NCBI GenBank assembly: GCA_965229635.1
Contig: OZ245894.1
Span: forward strand, 7,006,001-7,070,000
Origin: BQJU01 sp965229635
Lineage (GTDB): Bacteria; Bacteroidota; Bacteroidia; Chitinophagales; Saprospiraceae
Direction of reading: 5' to 3'
Length of the DNA stretch: 64,000 nt
Below the pieces are notes generated by a model, which worked only from the letters and a program-made list of their open reading frames with translations, had not been told where the DNA came from and did not search any database. Of this stretch, positions 1-8,632 are shown in pieces. The translations under genes and the position numbers were made by a program. How positions within the stretch are numbered: position 1 is the stretch's first letter; each line of letters begins with the position of its first letter.

Positions 1-563
1 TGCCTGAGCAAGCGAACCAACAGCCACAAAGTACCCATTTCGAAAGCAAAAAGCACCAACTTCATCACCAACGCACTGGACATAATGCTATTGGGAAACA
101 GCCAGCTAGCCAGGGCAAAAGTCGCCTGTGCAACCGGAGGATAAATGGTGAAATATTCCGGTGAGTTGAGTTCCTCGAATAACTCCCTGCTCAGACCAGG
201 AATGGACGCATCTCCATTGATATAGTCAATGGGCAATTGCTCAAACGGATTGTGCCCCTGTATCAACAAACGGCCATCCCAGATAAAGCGATAAATATCG
301 TCTGATAGCTGAGGAAAGGCAAAAACCAGGATCAGGCGAGCAAGCACAGCAATCGTCAACAGGAAGGGAACTTCTGTTCTCGTTGCCCCTTTTAATATCC
401 AAACATAAAATCCAAAAAAAGGAAGATATAGCGCCATCAGCCAGGCAAAGTCAGCCTGACCAGGGCCAAAACCCAGCGCAGTCGTCAGCACCAACATGGA
501 CATACCCATCAGCCAGTAACGGGCCGCTACATTGAAGGTACTCTTTGGCAGTAACGCTTCCAT
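1..563 (-). CDS. Polytopic GT-C/GT87-like glycosyltransferase (3' part missing)
   Basis: The ATG at 561-563 directly abuts the stop codon of the upstream glycosyltransferase gene, so the two are translationally adjacent in one operon. About 187 codons are visible; the C-terminus lies beyond position 1. The protein opens with hydrophobic helices followed by the motif DDIYRFIWDG and then GHNPFEQ, an arrangement typical of membrane GT-C enzymes of the GT87/mannosyltransferase type, in which the acidic residues of the first external loop bind the polyprenyl-phosphate sugar donor. With two GT2 enzymes upstream, it probably uses polyprenyl-phosphate-linked sugar in glycan assembly. Family level is inferred from the motif and topology; the substrate is unknown. 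Confidence 0.7.
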   Translation of the reverse strand, partial: MEALLPKSTFNVAARYWLMGMSMLVLTTALGFGPGQADFAWLMALYLPFFGFYVWILKGATRTEVPFLLTIAVLARLILVFAFPQLSDDIYRFIWDGRLLIQGHNPFEQLPIDYINGDASIPGLSRELFEELNSPEYFTIYPPVAQATFALASWLFPNSIMSSALVMKLVLFAFEMGTLWLLVRLLR

Positions 564-2144
564 TTACCTGCGCAGGCTTAGGTGGCGCAAGGTAAAAAAG
601 AAAATAGCACCGTATCCCATAAACAACATCAGATGGAAAACGATAAAGGTGGTATTTTGTAAATAAATTCCCAACAGGACGGCTCCAAAGAAATACAAGG
701 CCAAAAGTCCCTCCATTACCGTTGTCCACGACAATTTATGGTTGAGGTATTTCTTGCTGGCAATGCTATCGCGCAACGACTTGATGTTGAATTTTGGCGT
801 CCGTACAAAAGGCGACTTCCGGCCCAAAAATCCCTGGATAACCGCTACCGTATTGTGCAGGGAAAGGCCCATCGACAAAGCCAGAAACAGTGGAAATAAA
901 AAGACAAACTTATAGACCGACTTGGTAAAATCATGCGTCCGTTCGGGGATAGCCTGTACATTGGCCACGTAGTACACCGCAACAATCGACAGCAATCCGA
1001 CGAGGAAGTAAGCAAAGAAATGTTTGCTAAAGCCCAGTTCGATCAAATCGCCGAGGAAAAAGAGCAGTGGCACGCTAAATACGCCGGTAATGAACACAAA
1101 CACAAAAATGGAACTAGCCAGCAAATGCGAGGTAGCGTGAAGCTTATGGGATAAACTAAGATCGGACTTCCATACAGTTGGCAGCATTTTTCTGGCGGTT
1201 TCCGCGCCACCCTTCATCCAGCGAAATTGCTGAGATTTCAGGCTATTCATCTCCACAGGCAGCTCAGCTGGAGAACCGACATCTTCAAGAAATTCAATTT
1301 TCCAACCCTTCAATTGTGCCCGGATACTAAGGTCGAGGTCTTCAGTAAGAGTATCAGCTTCCCAGCCGCCGGCATCTTCTATAGCCTTGCGGCGCCATAC
1401 GCCGGCAGTGCCATTAAATTGCAGCATGTGATTGCCGTTCATGCGGCCGGTCTGCTCTACAGTAAAGTGTACATTGAGTTGCATGGCCTGCAGGCGGGTA
1501 ATGAGGGAATAATCTTCATTGATGTGCTCCCAGCGGGTTTGTACCACACCTACGCATTCATCCTGAAAGAAAGGCATCGTCTTTTTCAAAAAGTCGGCAC
1601 GTGGCAGAAAGTCTGCGTCAAAAATGGCCAGAAATTCTCCCTTGGCGTGTTTCATCCCCTCTTTCAGGGCTCCCGCCTTAAATCCTTTGCGGTCCTTGCG
1701 GCATATTTGTTCAATCTGATACCCTTTGCGTTGATATTCTTCCACTTTTGCCTTGGTCACCTCAATGGTTTCGTCAATGGAGTCATCCAGCACGTGCACC
1801 TCAAAGCGATCCTTTGGATAGTCAAACTGCATCACACTATCAATCAGGCGCTCAATGACGTACATCTCATTGAAAATGGGCAGTTGTATCGTGACAAAGG
1901 GAAATTCATGGTCTTCGTCGGAGTTAGCCAGGTGATCATCGTGCTGAAAACCACCTGTATCATCACCCGCCATTGCCAATTGTGGCGTTTTCATTTCCTT
2001 GCGCACCGGAGCACTGGACTCCGCCCCACTGCGCTTGCCCCGCTTGTAATGGTACAGCAAGTTAAATTGCATCAGACAGTACACCGTGATATAGGTCAGT
2101 GCAATGGTATAAATGCCCAGTACGATATATGCGATCAGAGCCAT
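564..2144 (-). CDS. Membrane GT2 glycosyltransferase, cellulose-synthase-like
   Basis: 526 residues. An N-terminal membrane helix (about residues 3-27) leads to a cytosolic GT2 domain with the processive-synthase residues: DD at 120-121, DAD at 176-178, TED at 267-269 and QQFRW at 305-309, followed by about four to five C-terminal membrane segments. This D, DxD, TED, QxxRW set is the signature of cellulose/mannan synthase-like enzymes, which polymerise a nucleotide sugar and pass the chain through the membrane. No PilZ domain is visible, so direct c-di-GMP control is not indicated. It is the second gene of a leftward operon, 23 bp after the DPM1-like gene. The polymer made cannot be told from sequence. 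Confidence 0.9.
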   Translation of the reverse strand: MALIAYIVLGIYTIALTYITVYCLMQFNLLYHYKRGKRSGAESSAPVRKEMKTPQLAMAGDDTGGFQHDDHLANSDEDHEFPFVTIQLPIFNEMYVIERLIDSVMQFDYPKDRFEVHVLDDSIDETIEVTKAKVEEYQRKGYQIEQICRKDRKGFKAGALKEGMKHAKGEFLAIFDADFLPRADFLKKTMPFFQDECVGVVQTRWEHINEDYSLITRLQAMQLNVHFTVEQTGRMNGNHMLQFNGTAGVWRRKAIEDAGGWEADTLTEDLDLSIRAQLKGWKIEFLEDVGSPAELPVEMNSLKSQQFRWMKGGAETARKMLPTVWKSDLSLSHKLHATSHLLASSIFVFVFITGVFSVPLLFFLGDLIELGFSKHFFAYFLVGLLSIVAVYYVANVQAIPERTHDFTKSVYKFVFLFPLFLALSMGLSLHNTVAVIQGFLGRKSPFVRTPKFNIKSLRDSIASKKYLNHKLSWTTVMEGLLALYFFGAVLLGIYLQNTTFIVFHLMLFMGYGAIFFFTLRHLSLRR

Positions 2145-2167
2145 TCTTTAAATATTTTAAAATATGC

Positions 2168-2866
2168 TTACAATAACTTAAAAATGGTCCACAGTATCTT
2201 ATGTCCGGCCAGGATAGTCCCCCTGATGGTGCCCGAAACCTTGGATACCCCTACCCTTCTACGGTATTTCACCGGCACTTCAATACTCTTGAGTTTATAT
2301 TTTGCTGCCTTCACCTGCATTTCCACGGTCCAGCCAAAGTCAGGGTCTGCCATTTCAATCTCCTGCAATTTTTGCCACGTGATGGCGCGAAAAGGCCCGA
2401 GATCCGTGAATTCATAGCTGTAAAAAAGCTTGATCAGGGTAGTGGCCAGCCAGTTGCCAAAAATCTGCTGTGGCATCATTGCGCCTTTTTCCATAGCTCC
2501 CAGCGCTCGTGATCCAATGACCAGATCGTAGTTTTCTTCCACAATCGGTTGGACCAGCTTGGGCATTTCCTCAGGATGATCGGAATAGTCTCCATCCACA
2601 AAAACGATGATGTCGGGTTGTTCCGCTGCCGGACGTGCGGCAATATGTTCCATACCTTTAAGGCAGGCACTACCGTATCCTTTACGGGGTTGGGCCACCA
2701 CCGTTGCCCCTGCATTACGGGCCTCCTCTGCCGTTTGATCAGTACTGGCATTATCGCAGACAATCACCTCTCGAACCAGATGCCGGGGAATATCCTTAAC
2801 CACCAGCGCAATTGATTTTTCTTCATTAAAAGCCGGTATGATGACGTCGATGACTGGTTTTTCCAA
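2168..2866 (-). CDS. DPM1-like GT2 glycosyltransferase
   Basis: 232 residues, soluble. It starts with IIPAFNEE, then VCDNASTD and VDGDYSD (DGD at about 91-93), the nucleotide-sugar and metal-binding motifs of the dolichyl-/polyprenyl-phosphate mannosyltransferase (DPM1/DPG) branch of GT2. The usual reaction is transfer of a hexose from a nucleotide sugar to polyprenyl phosphate. As first gene of the operon with a processive GT2 and a GT-C type enzyme, it could make the lipid-linked sugar donor used by the downstream membrane enzyme. It lacks the two C-terminal membrane helices of GtrB-type relatives. A Bacteroidota-type promoter lies 38-66 bp upstream. Confidence 0.9.
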   Translation of the reverse strand: MEKPVIDVIIPAFNEEKSIALVVKDIPRHLVREVIVCDNASTDQTAEEARNAGATVVAQPRKGYGSACLKGMEHIAARPAAEQPDIIVFVDGDYSDHPEEMPKLVQPIVEENYDLVIGSRALGAMEKGAMMPQQIFGNWLATTLIKLFYSYEFTDLGPFRAITWQKLQEIEMADPDFGWTVEMQVKAAKYKLKSIEVPVKYRRRVGVSKVSGTIRGTILAGHKILWTIFKLL

Positions 2867-2903
2867 ATCTTTATATTATTATTCTGTGCGGTCTACTATG
2901 ACA

Positions 2904-2932
2904 CAAAGTTAGCAGTTTTCACGGCATTGCAA
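2904..2932 (-). promoter_or_regulatory. Candidate Bacteroidota promoter for the glycosyltransferase operon
   Basis: Read on the minus strand, TAACTTTG (2904-2911) matches the TAnnTTTG -7 consensus exactly, and TTG (2930-2932) lies 18 bp upstream as a -33 element. The rest of the divergent gap 2867-3191 shows nothing else that I recognise apart from the opposing promoter at 3140-3171. Confidence 0.4.
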
Positions 2933-3139
2933 CTGTCCGGGTCGTAACTTTTGCAGTGGATGTTGTTATGGCTTTCGCCAATATGACACTGACCCAAAGG
3001 CTGCCATTCCTGCGATTTCAACGGCTAAATGCTAGTTTTACATCACAAAACAAACCGGAAAATTCAGGGTATTGTGTACCTTACTGACGTCAAACCTTTG
3101 TCGGCGTCACTTGCTATTTCCAGGTTTCCAATCATTAAG

Positions 3140-3171
3140 TTGCAAACTTTAGCCACTTGACCATATCTTTG
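3140..3171 (+). promoter_or_regulatory. Candidate Bacteroidota promoter for the beta-helix lipoprotein gene
   Basis: TTG at 3140-3142 and TATCTTTG at 3164-3171, separated by 21 bp, fit the TTG / TAnnTTTG consensus. The start codon follows 20 bp after the -7 box, so the leader would be very short. Confidence 0.45.
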
Positions 3172-3191
3172 TGCGCTACAATCAATAATGG

Positions 3192-4691
3192 ATGAAAAAA
3201 TTAATCTTACCACTTGGCTTATTTGCCATGTTATTCTGGTCACTAGCCAGCTGTGATAAGGGGGAATCTTTTACCACCGATAGCAGTGCCAAGCTGGAGT
3301 TTTCACTGGATACACTGCGGTTTGATACCGTCTTTACGGAATTGGGTTCCGCCACGCGTTCTTTTAAGGTTTACAATCGCAATGATCAGGCCATCCGCAT
3401 CTCCAAGGCCCGCATTGAGGGCACAGAAGGCGCGTTTTTCCGCATGAATGTGGATGGCATCCCCGGCAATGAGGTAGAGCAGGTGGAAGTATATGCCAAT
3501 GACAGCATTTATGTCTTTGTGGAAGTCACCATCGACCCCGATCAGCCGGAGTCGATCAGCCCGTTTGTGATTGAAGACAAGATCATTTTTGAAACCAATG
3601 GCAATACCCAGGAAGTCCGCCTGGAAGCCTGGGGGCAAAACGCCAATTATCTACCCAGCCGTTTCAACAAAGGTGTGCCGGTAGTGTATACCTGCGATAA
3701 TGACGAGTGGGTATGGGACGATGCCAAACCTTACGTGATTTACGGAGAGGTACTGATCGATAGTTGCCTCTTGCGCATTGCCGCAGGGACAAAAATCTAT
3801 GTTCACGGTGGGGTGGCCCAAAATGACCTGTTTGGCATTTTTAGTGATGGTATTCTGTTCTTTTTGCCGCAAGGCCAATTAAAAATTGAAGGAACAGCCG
3901 AAGATCCGGTAGTCATCCAGGGCGACCGTCTGGAGGAGTCCTTTCAGGACGTTGCCGGACAGTGGTATGGCATCATCCTGAGCAAAGGCAGTAAAGGCAA
4001 TGAGATTGACCATGCGGTCATCAAAAATGCCGCATTTGGCATCTATGTCGACTCCACAGCGGAGCTGACGGTGCGCAACAGCCAATTTTACAACACCACC
4101 GGTGGTGGTATTGTGGGCTTTCACAGTACCATTGACGCCACCAACTGCCTGTTGTACAACAACAACTCAACCTCGCTCCAGCTCATTCTTGGGGGCAGTT
4201 ATAATTTCACCCATTGTACCTTTGCCAGCTACGGTGTTGATGCATCAGCTGCCAGCCTCGGCAATTCATTTTGTTACAAAGGCACGCTAACCTCGTGTGA
4301 ACTACAGGCCATCAATCCGATGAAGGCCCGGTTCCAGAATTGTATTTTCTTTGGCTCCCGCCGAGATGAGATTGACTTTAGTGACATCAGTGGACGGCAA
4401 GACCCCAGCCTTTTTGATGTAAAGATGGACCATTGCCTGGTGAAGGTGGATGAATTGCTAACGGATAACGAATCGCTCTACGGTGATTTTTTTGAAACAT
4501 TTTGCACCAATTGTGTCAATGGCACCCGTACGGACGAACTGTTTATTGACGCCGATGAAGACGATTACCATCTGGATACAATGTCAATTGCCATTGATAT
4601 CGGGATGCAGCTGGCTGAACCAACAATCGACCTGGAAGGAAATGCACGAGACGCCAATCCAGATGCAGGTTGTTTTGAATTTCAGCAATAA
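3192..4691 (+). CDS. Secreted lipoprotein with right-handed beta-helix
   Basis: 499 residues. The signal peptide ends in the lipobox LASC (Cys21), so the mature protein should be membrane-anchored. The N-terminal part (about 25-150) looks like an Ig-like beta domain; residues 180-460 carry short repeats with N/T/G turns (for example HAVIKNAAFGIYVDS and NATNCLLYNNNS-like strings) typical of a pectate-lyase-like beta-helix. The C-terminus ends in ANPDAGCFEF, similar to the PDxGAYE tail of choice-of-anchor Q proteins. No catalytic residues of a polysaccharide lyase could be recognised, so a binding or structural role is as likely as an enzyme. Its 3' end overlaps the convergent rof-like gene by 10 bp. 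Confidence 0.8.
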   Translation: MKKLILPLGLFAMLFWSLASCDKGESFTTDSSAKLEFSLDTLRFDTVFTELGSATRSFKVYNRNDQAIRISKARIEGTEGAFFRMNVDGIPGNEVEQVEVYANDSIYVFVEVTIDPDQPESISPFVIEDKIIFETNGNTQEVRLEAWGQNANYLPSRFNKGVPVVYTCDNDEWVWDDAKPYVIYGEVLIDSCLLRIAAGTKIYVHGGVAQNDLFGIFSDGILFFLPQGQLKIEGTAEDPVVIQGDRLEESFQDVAGQWYGIILSKGSKGNEIDHAVIKNAAFGIYVDSTAELTVRNSQFYNTTGGGIVGFHSTIDATNCLLYNNNSTSLQLILGGSYNFTHCTFASYGVDASAASLGNSFCYKGTLTSCELQAINPMKARFQNCIFFGSRRDEIDFSDISGRQDPSLFDVKMDHCLVKVDELLTDNESLYGDFFETFCTNCVNGTRTDELFIDADEDDYHLDTMSIAIDIGMQLAEPTIDLEGNARDANPDAGCFEFQQ

Positions 4692-4930
4692 TTTTCGCGG
4701 GGAACGGGTTTGCCATCAGCACTGATGAGCCGATCCAGTCGAAACTCAAGGCCATTATCCAGCACTATGAATTCTTCACTGTCTCTGGTGTAGAGATTGC
4801 TGATTCTGGCTTGGACCTCTTGTTCGGCGCCAGTTTCATCCTTATAGTGAATCAAGACCAATTTCCGTAGGGTGGCGATGGCCTCCAGTTCATCGTAATA
4901 GCTACAGTTGATTGGAATATAGGTAGACAT
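4682..4930 (-). CDS. rof: Rof-like Rho-binding antiterminator
   Basis: 82 residues beginning MSTYIPINCSYYDELEA, which follows the start of the Rof/YaeO family closely (Y-x-PI-x-C-x-x-YD-x-LE). The later stretch EFIVLDNGLEFRLDRLIS also matches the family's beta strands. In E. coli, Rof binds the RNA-binding face of Rho and inhibits termination. The protein is full length for the family. It is convergent with, and overlaps by 10 bp, the beta-helix lipoprotein gene. Homology is judged from conserved residues; activity on the host Rho is inferred. Confidence 0.75.
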   Translation of the reverse strand: MSTYIPINCSYYDELEAIATLRKLVLIHYKDETGAEQEVQARISNLYTRDSEEFIVLDNGLEFRLDRLISADGKPVPRENYC

Positions 4931-4989
4931 TTGATCCGTTTAGGAAATAAACAAGTTTTTCGCTTCCTTGTTGCATTAAGAAATAAAAT

Positions 4990-5805
4990 ATGAATCCATC
5001 CATTTCCATTCTGGGCTGCGGATGGCTGGGGTTGCCCCTGGGCATTCACCTGGTCAGAAAAGGGTACCATGTCAAAGGATCTACCACAACTCGCAGCAAG
5101 CTTTCCAAAATTGCCGAGGCCGGTATCGAACCGCACTTTATCCAGGTGGGTGAAAGCCTTGAAATGGATGAAGGAAGTGACTTCTTCTCCAGTGATATAC
5201 TCATTCTCAATATCCCTCCGGGCCGCCGCCGCGAGGGGGTAGAGATGAAATACCCTCAAGAGGTAGAGGAGATCATGTACGCCGCTGTCGATGGAGGTGT
5301 TCAGAAAGTGATCTTTGCCAGCTCTACCAGTGTTTACGGCGACCTGAAAGGCGAAATTACCGAAGATATGGAGCCGCTGCCCGGTACCGGCTCCGGACGG
5401 GCCCTAGTCATCGCCGAGAATCTATTGCGCAATGAAGAAGAACTGGAGCTGACCATCTTGCGGTTATCCGGCCTGGCGGGAGGTGATCGCAAAACCGGTC
5501 GATTCCTGGCTGGAAAACAAAATTTACCCAACGGCCTTGCCCCCGTCAACCTCGTACACCGCGATGATTGCATTGGCATCATTTCAGCGATTATTGAACG
5601 GGGAAAATGGGGAGAGATTTATCAGGTTGCCGCGGATTTACATCCCAACAAGGCCACCATCTACCCACATGTGGCCCAGCAGATGGGATTGGAGCCTCCC
5701 ACCTTCCAGCAAAATGGAGAAGATGGGAAGCTCATTTTAAATACCAAGGTCAAATCGGACTTGAATTATACTTTTCTGCATCCTGATCCGATGCAGTTTC
5801 CTTAA
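4990..5805 (+). CDS. NAD(P)-binding epimerase/dehydratase-like protein (YeeZ type)
   Basis: 271 residues with a Rossmann fold starting ISILGCGWLG (GCGWLG at 9-14), then FASSTSVYGD for the active-site region and GRALVIAENLL where the classical YxxxK tyrosine is absent. This is the atypical/extended SDR pattern of the YeeZ/SDR_a5-like group, which is usually annotated as NAD-dependent epimerase or dehydratase of unknown substrate. The lack of the Tyr-x-x-x-Lys dyad makes ordinary dehydrogenase activity doubtful. Convergent with the MFS transporter gene, only one base apart. Confidence 0.8.
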   Translation: MNPSISILGCGWLGLPLGIHLVRKGYHVKGSTTTRSKLSKIAEAGIEPHFIQVGESLEMDEGSDFFSSDILILNIPPGRRREGVEMKYPQEVEEIMYAAVDGGVQKVIFASSTSVYGDLKGEITEDMEPLPGTGSGRALVIAENLLRNEEELELTILRLSGLAGGDRKTGRFLAGKQNLPNGLAPVNLVHRDDCIGIISAIIERGKWGEIYQVAADLHPNKATIYPHVAQQMGLEPPTFQQNGEDGKLILNTKVKSDLNYTFLHPDPMQFP

Positions 5806-5806
5806 C

Positions 5807-7060
5807 TTATACCGTTTCTAAAACCTTTTCGTTTTTAGTTGCCGAAGGCTGTGTTTTTCGGCTTTCCTGCTTTTTCTTAGGTTTTCCCTGACGTAAACTC
5901 AACAGGGTCATCACCACAAACAAGACCAGCACCAGGCCCATAGCAAAACGAAGGTTCTGCCAGTCGGCCAGGAAACCAATGAGTGGTGGTCCGAATAAAA
6001 ACCCGGAATAGCCGATGGTCGTCACCATGCTGATACCCACTCCAGATGGTAACCCCGGCATCGCTCCCGCCTGGCTATACACAATGGGCACAATTGTTGA
6101 CAACCCCATACCTACGATAAACAAGCCAATAATGACGGGTACCGGATAAGGCACGGCAATCACCAGCAGAATCCCCAGAAAAGCCGTAATACTTGTTGTG
6201 GTAAGCAAGAGGGTATCACCGAGTGCCATCCTCAATCGGTCTCCGAGAAAACGACACAGCATCATGGCCAGTGAAAACGCCGCCAAGCCCATCGGAGCCA
6301 GGCTTTTATCGGCCATCGCTACCTTACGCATGTAGTTGGTACTCCAATCGGCCATTGCTCCTTCCCCCAGCATACAGCAGAAGGCGATAAAACCGATCCC
6401 TACCAGAGCCCTGGTGGGCCAGCGAAATGCCGGTCCGTCCCCAACCGTTGGTTCTTTCTCCGGATCAGGCATCAGGTGGCGATTAGCCCAGATGAGCAGT
6501 ACCAGACAAAAAGTACTGACAATCACCAGATGCAGCCATAAAGGTGAATTAAGCGCCGTAAATAATGCGCCACTACCTGCCCCTACCATCATGCCAGCAC
6601 TAAAAATGGCGTGAAATGAGGCCATAATCGGTCGCCGGTAAGCTCCCTCCACCAAAACCGCCTGTGCATTCATGGTTACGTCGAGGATGCCGGTGGTTGC
6701 CCCCATACAGAAGAAGAGCCCAAAAAGAGCAACCGCGCCCGGCATCATTGGAATGAAGGGCACCACTAAACAAAAGAAAATGGCTCCGATCGTGATGATG
6801 CGTTGTGTTCCTTCTTTGCTGATGATCCATCCGGTAAAAGGCATGGCAAACAGGGCACCTACAGCTACCGCCAGCAGCACCATGCCCAACTGCCCGTTGT
6901 CAAACCCATAGATTTCCTGTATACGTGGCAGGCGGGAAACCCAGTTGGCATAAAGAAAGCCATTATTAAAAAAGGTAATCGCTACCGCCAACCTTGCCAG
7001 CTGTATTGTTCTGTTGTTATTTTTTTCTTGGTTCAATTGCATGTCAATCAGTTTTTTCAA
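5807..7060 (-). CDS. MFS transporter, YbjJ/fucose-permease-like
   Basis: 417 residues with about 12 hydrophobic helices. The N-terminal FFNNGFLYANWVSRLPRI and the loop after helix 2 are typical of the YbjJ branch of MFS permeases; the long central loop lies near residue 200 and the C-terminus is a short basic tail rich in K and E. The transported solute is unknown; relatives include sugar permeases and exporters. An alternative start at Met7 is possible. A TATTTTTG -7-like box (7084-7091) lies upstream without a clear -33 element. Confidence 0.8.
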   Translation of the reverse strand: MKKLIDMQLNQEKNNNRTIQLARLAVAITFFNNGFLYANWVSRLPRIQEIYGFDNGQLGMVLLAVAVGALFAMPFTGWIISKEGTQRIITIGAIFFCLVVPFIPMMPGAVALFGLFFCMGATTGILDVTMNAQAVLVEGAYRRPIMASFHAIFSAGMMVGAGSGALFTALNSPLWLHLVIVSTFCLVLLIWANRHLMPDPEKEPTVGDGPAFRWPTRALVGIGFIAFCCMLGEGAMADWSTNYMRKVAMADKSLAPMGLAAFSLAMMLCRFLGDRLRMALGDTLLLTTTSITAFLGILLVIAVPYPVPVIIGLFIVGMGLSTIVPIVYSQAGAMPGLPSGVGISMVTTIGYSGFLFGPPLIGFLADWQNLRFAMGLVLVLFVVMTLLSLRQGKPKKKQESRKTQPSATKNEKVLETV

Positions 7061-7379
7061 GAATGCTTAATTCCCTGATTCCCCAAAAATATCGACCAAT
7101 CATTCAGATTGATTTCAGGCAATCAGTGCAAGTCATTTCATACCACAAAACTAAGCGGATTCCACATCAAGAATTGACAGCCAATATGCCGATTTTGATG
7201 CTAGATTAACTATTAAAAACGAGGTAGCTATTTAAGAAGGTAATATACTGTAGATTTGTGATAAAATAGCACAAATGGTCCTCTTTGCCGGTTACTTAGA
7301 AAAATTGACGGCCTTCAATAAAAAAAAATACTTCTCGATAAAAATTCAACGTTACTTACCTTTAGCAAAATTTTTCCCT

Positions 7380-8564
7380 ATGAAAAAAACACTATTTCTT
7401 TTCACGCTTATTCTTGTGATCTTTTCATGCCAATCGGAACCAGCTTCTTCAGACACGGAAAAGATCGATCAACCTGAAGTTACCCCCACTGCTCAGGAAG
7501 AAGAAGCACCCTCCAATGGCGAACGATATTTGCATCTGGAAGGTACCATCGGAGATTATCCGATCACAATGAACCTGTCTATCGCTCCTGTAACCACTGC
7601 TGAGGGATGGAGCTACACTGGCAATTATTATTACAACAAAGTGGGTAAGCCTTTAGCGCTGAGTGGATATAGCACAGACAATGAACCAATCGAGCTGGAA
7701 GAATCTGACCACACGGGAAATGCCACAGGCAAATTTATCGGGAACATTGATGCACAAAATGTATTTTCGGGTAGTTGGCGCAGTGCCGACAACAGTAAAA
7801 GTCTCGACTTCACTTTGAACCCAGGAGGAGGCATGTCATTTAAGCTCCTCACCTTCAGTGATTCGCTGGAGTGGAAAACGGAAGGAACGGAAGGGTCTAC
7901 TGCCTATTATGAGCAAACCTGGCTTTGGCCTTCCGGCAATCTGGCTGCAGATCGGCGCAATTTTCTCAGTGAAAAGATCCTGCAGGAGATGGCTGGCGAC
8001 TCCTTAGCTCAGGTTTATCACGATCCTCAGATGATCTTTAAAGCCCAAAAAGATCAGTTTTTTAAAGATTTCACCACGGAAATGCAACTCATCCTCGATA
8101 ATTATGATGGTGAGTCACCTGAATGGTTGCCACCTGGATACGGCAGTTCCACTTCGATGGAGGTCATTTACAACGGCGACAAGCTGCTGACATTGGCCTA
8201 TCTGAATTATTCCTACGAAGGAGGCGCTCACGGCAATTATGGCACTATGCTTAAAGTTTATGACCTGGAAGAAAAAAGAATACTCAACTTAAACGACCTC
8301 TTCAAACCCGACTATGAAGCTATCGTGAATCAGGCGCTGGATCAGTCTTTGCGCAAAGCGTATAACATTCCTGACAACAAAGGTTTATCTGAGGTACTTT
8401 TTGATGATACCATTGCCGTCAATGACAATTTTGGTCTGACGCCCAAAGGCATCATTTTCAATTATGTTCCATACGAAATTTCGGCCTACGCCGTGGGAGA
8501 AATCAGGCTATATATTCCTTTTGAGGACTTGAAGGAAGTGCTGAAGGAAGAAATTCTAAAGTAG
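7380..8564 (+). CDS. Lipoprotein with DUF4163/DUF3298 (RsiV-like) region
   Basis: The reading frame is open from 7275, but the ATG at 7380 is preferred because it begins a classic lipoprotein signal, MKKTLFLFTLILVIFSC (Cys17); this gives 394 residues. Residues 40-170 form a beta-rich domain; the C-terminal half has YEGGAHGNYG and LNDLFKPDYE, then GIIFNYVPYEISAYAVG, which are the hallmark strings of the DUF3298 domain found in anti-sigma factor RsiV and many Bacteroidota lipoproteins. RsiV binds lysozyme, but no anti-sigma domain is present here, so a peptidoglycan- or ligand-binding role is only a guess. Confidence 0.8.
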   Translation: MKKTLFLFTLILVIFSCQSEPASSDTEKIDQPEVTPTAQEEEAPSNGERYLHLEGTIGDYPITMNLSIAPVTTAEGWSYTGNYYYNKVGKPLALSGYSTDNEPIELEESDHTGNATGKFIGNIDAQNVFSGSWRSADNSKSLDFTLNPGGGMSFKLLTFSDSLEWKTEGTEGSTAYYEQTWLWPSGNLAADRRNFLSEKILQEMAGDSLAQVYHDPQMIFKAQKDQFFKDFTTEMQLILDNYDGESPEWLPPGYGSSTSMEVIYNGDKLLTLAYLNYSYEGGAHGNYGTMLKVYDLEEKRILNLNDLFKPDYEAIVNQALDQSLRKAYNIPDNKGLSEVLFDDTIAVNDNFGLTPKGIIFNYVPYEISAYAVGEIRLYIPFEDLKEVLKEEILK

Positions 8565-8586
8565 GATCAAGGAGATAAAAAAGAGA

Positions 8587-8628
8587 AATGCCCCACAATT
8601 TTGTCAAAAAGACTTGCTGTGGGGCATT
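8587..8628. terminator. Bidirectional hairpin terminator between convergent genes
   Basis: A perfect 11-bp stem (AATGCCCCACA at 8587-8597 with its complement at 8618-8628) encloses a 20-nt A/T-rich loop, between the ends of the DUF3298-type gene and the large protease gene. A or T tracts flank both sides, so it can serve both strands. Confidence 0.7.
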
Positions 8629-8632
8629 ACAT

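Noticed and set aside
1227..2417. 396-codon open frame on the plus strand
   Set aside because: It is antisense to the GT2 gene, has no recognisable domain, and crosses the boundary of two well-supported minus-strand genes.
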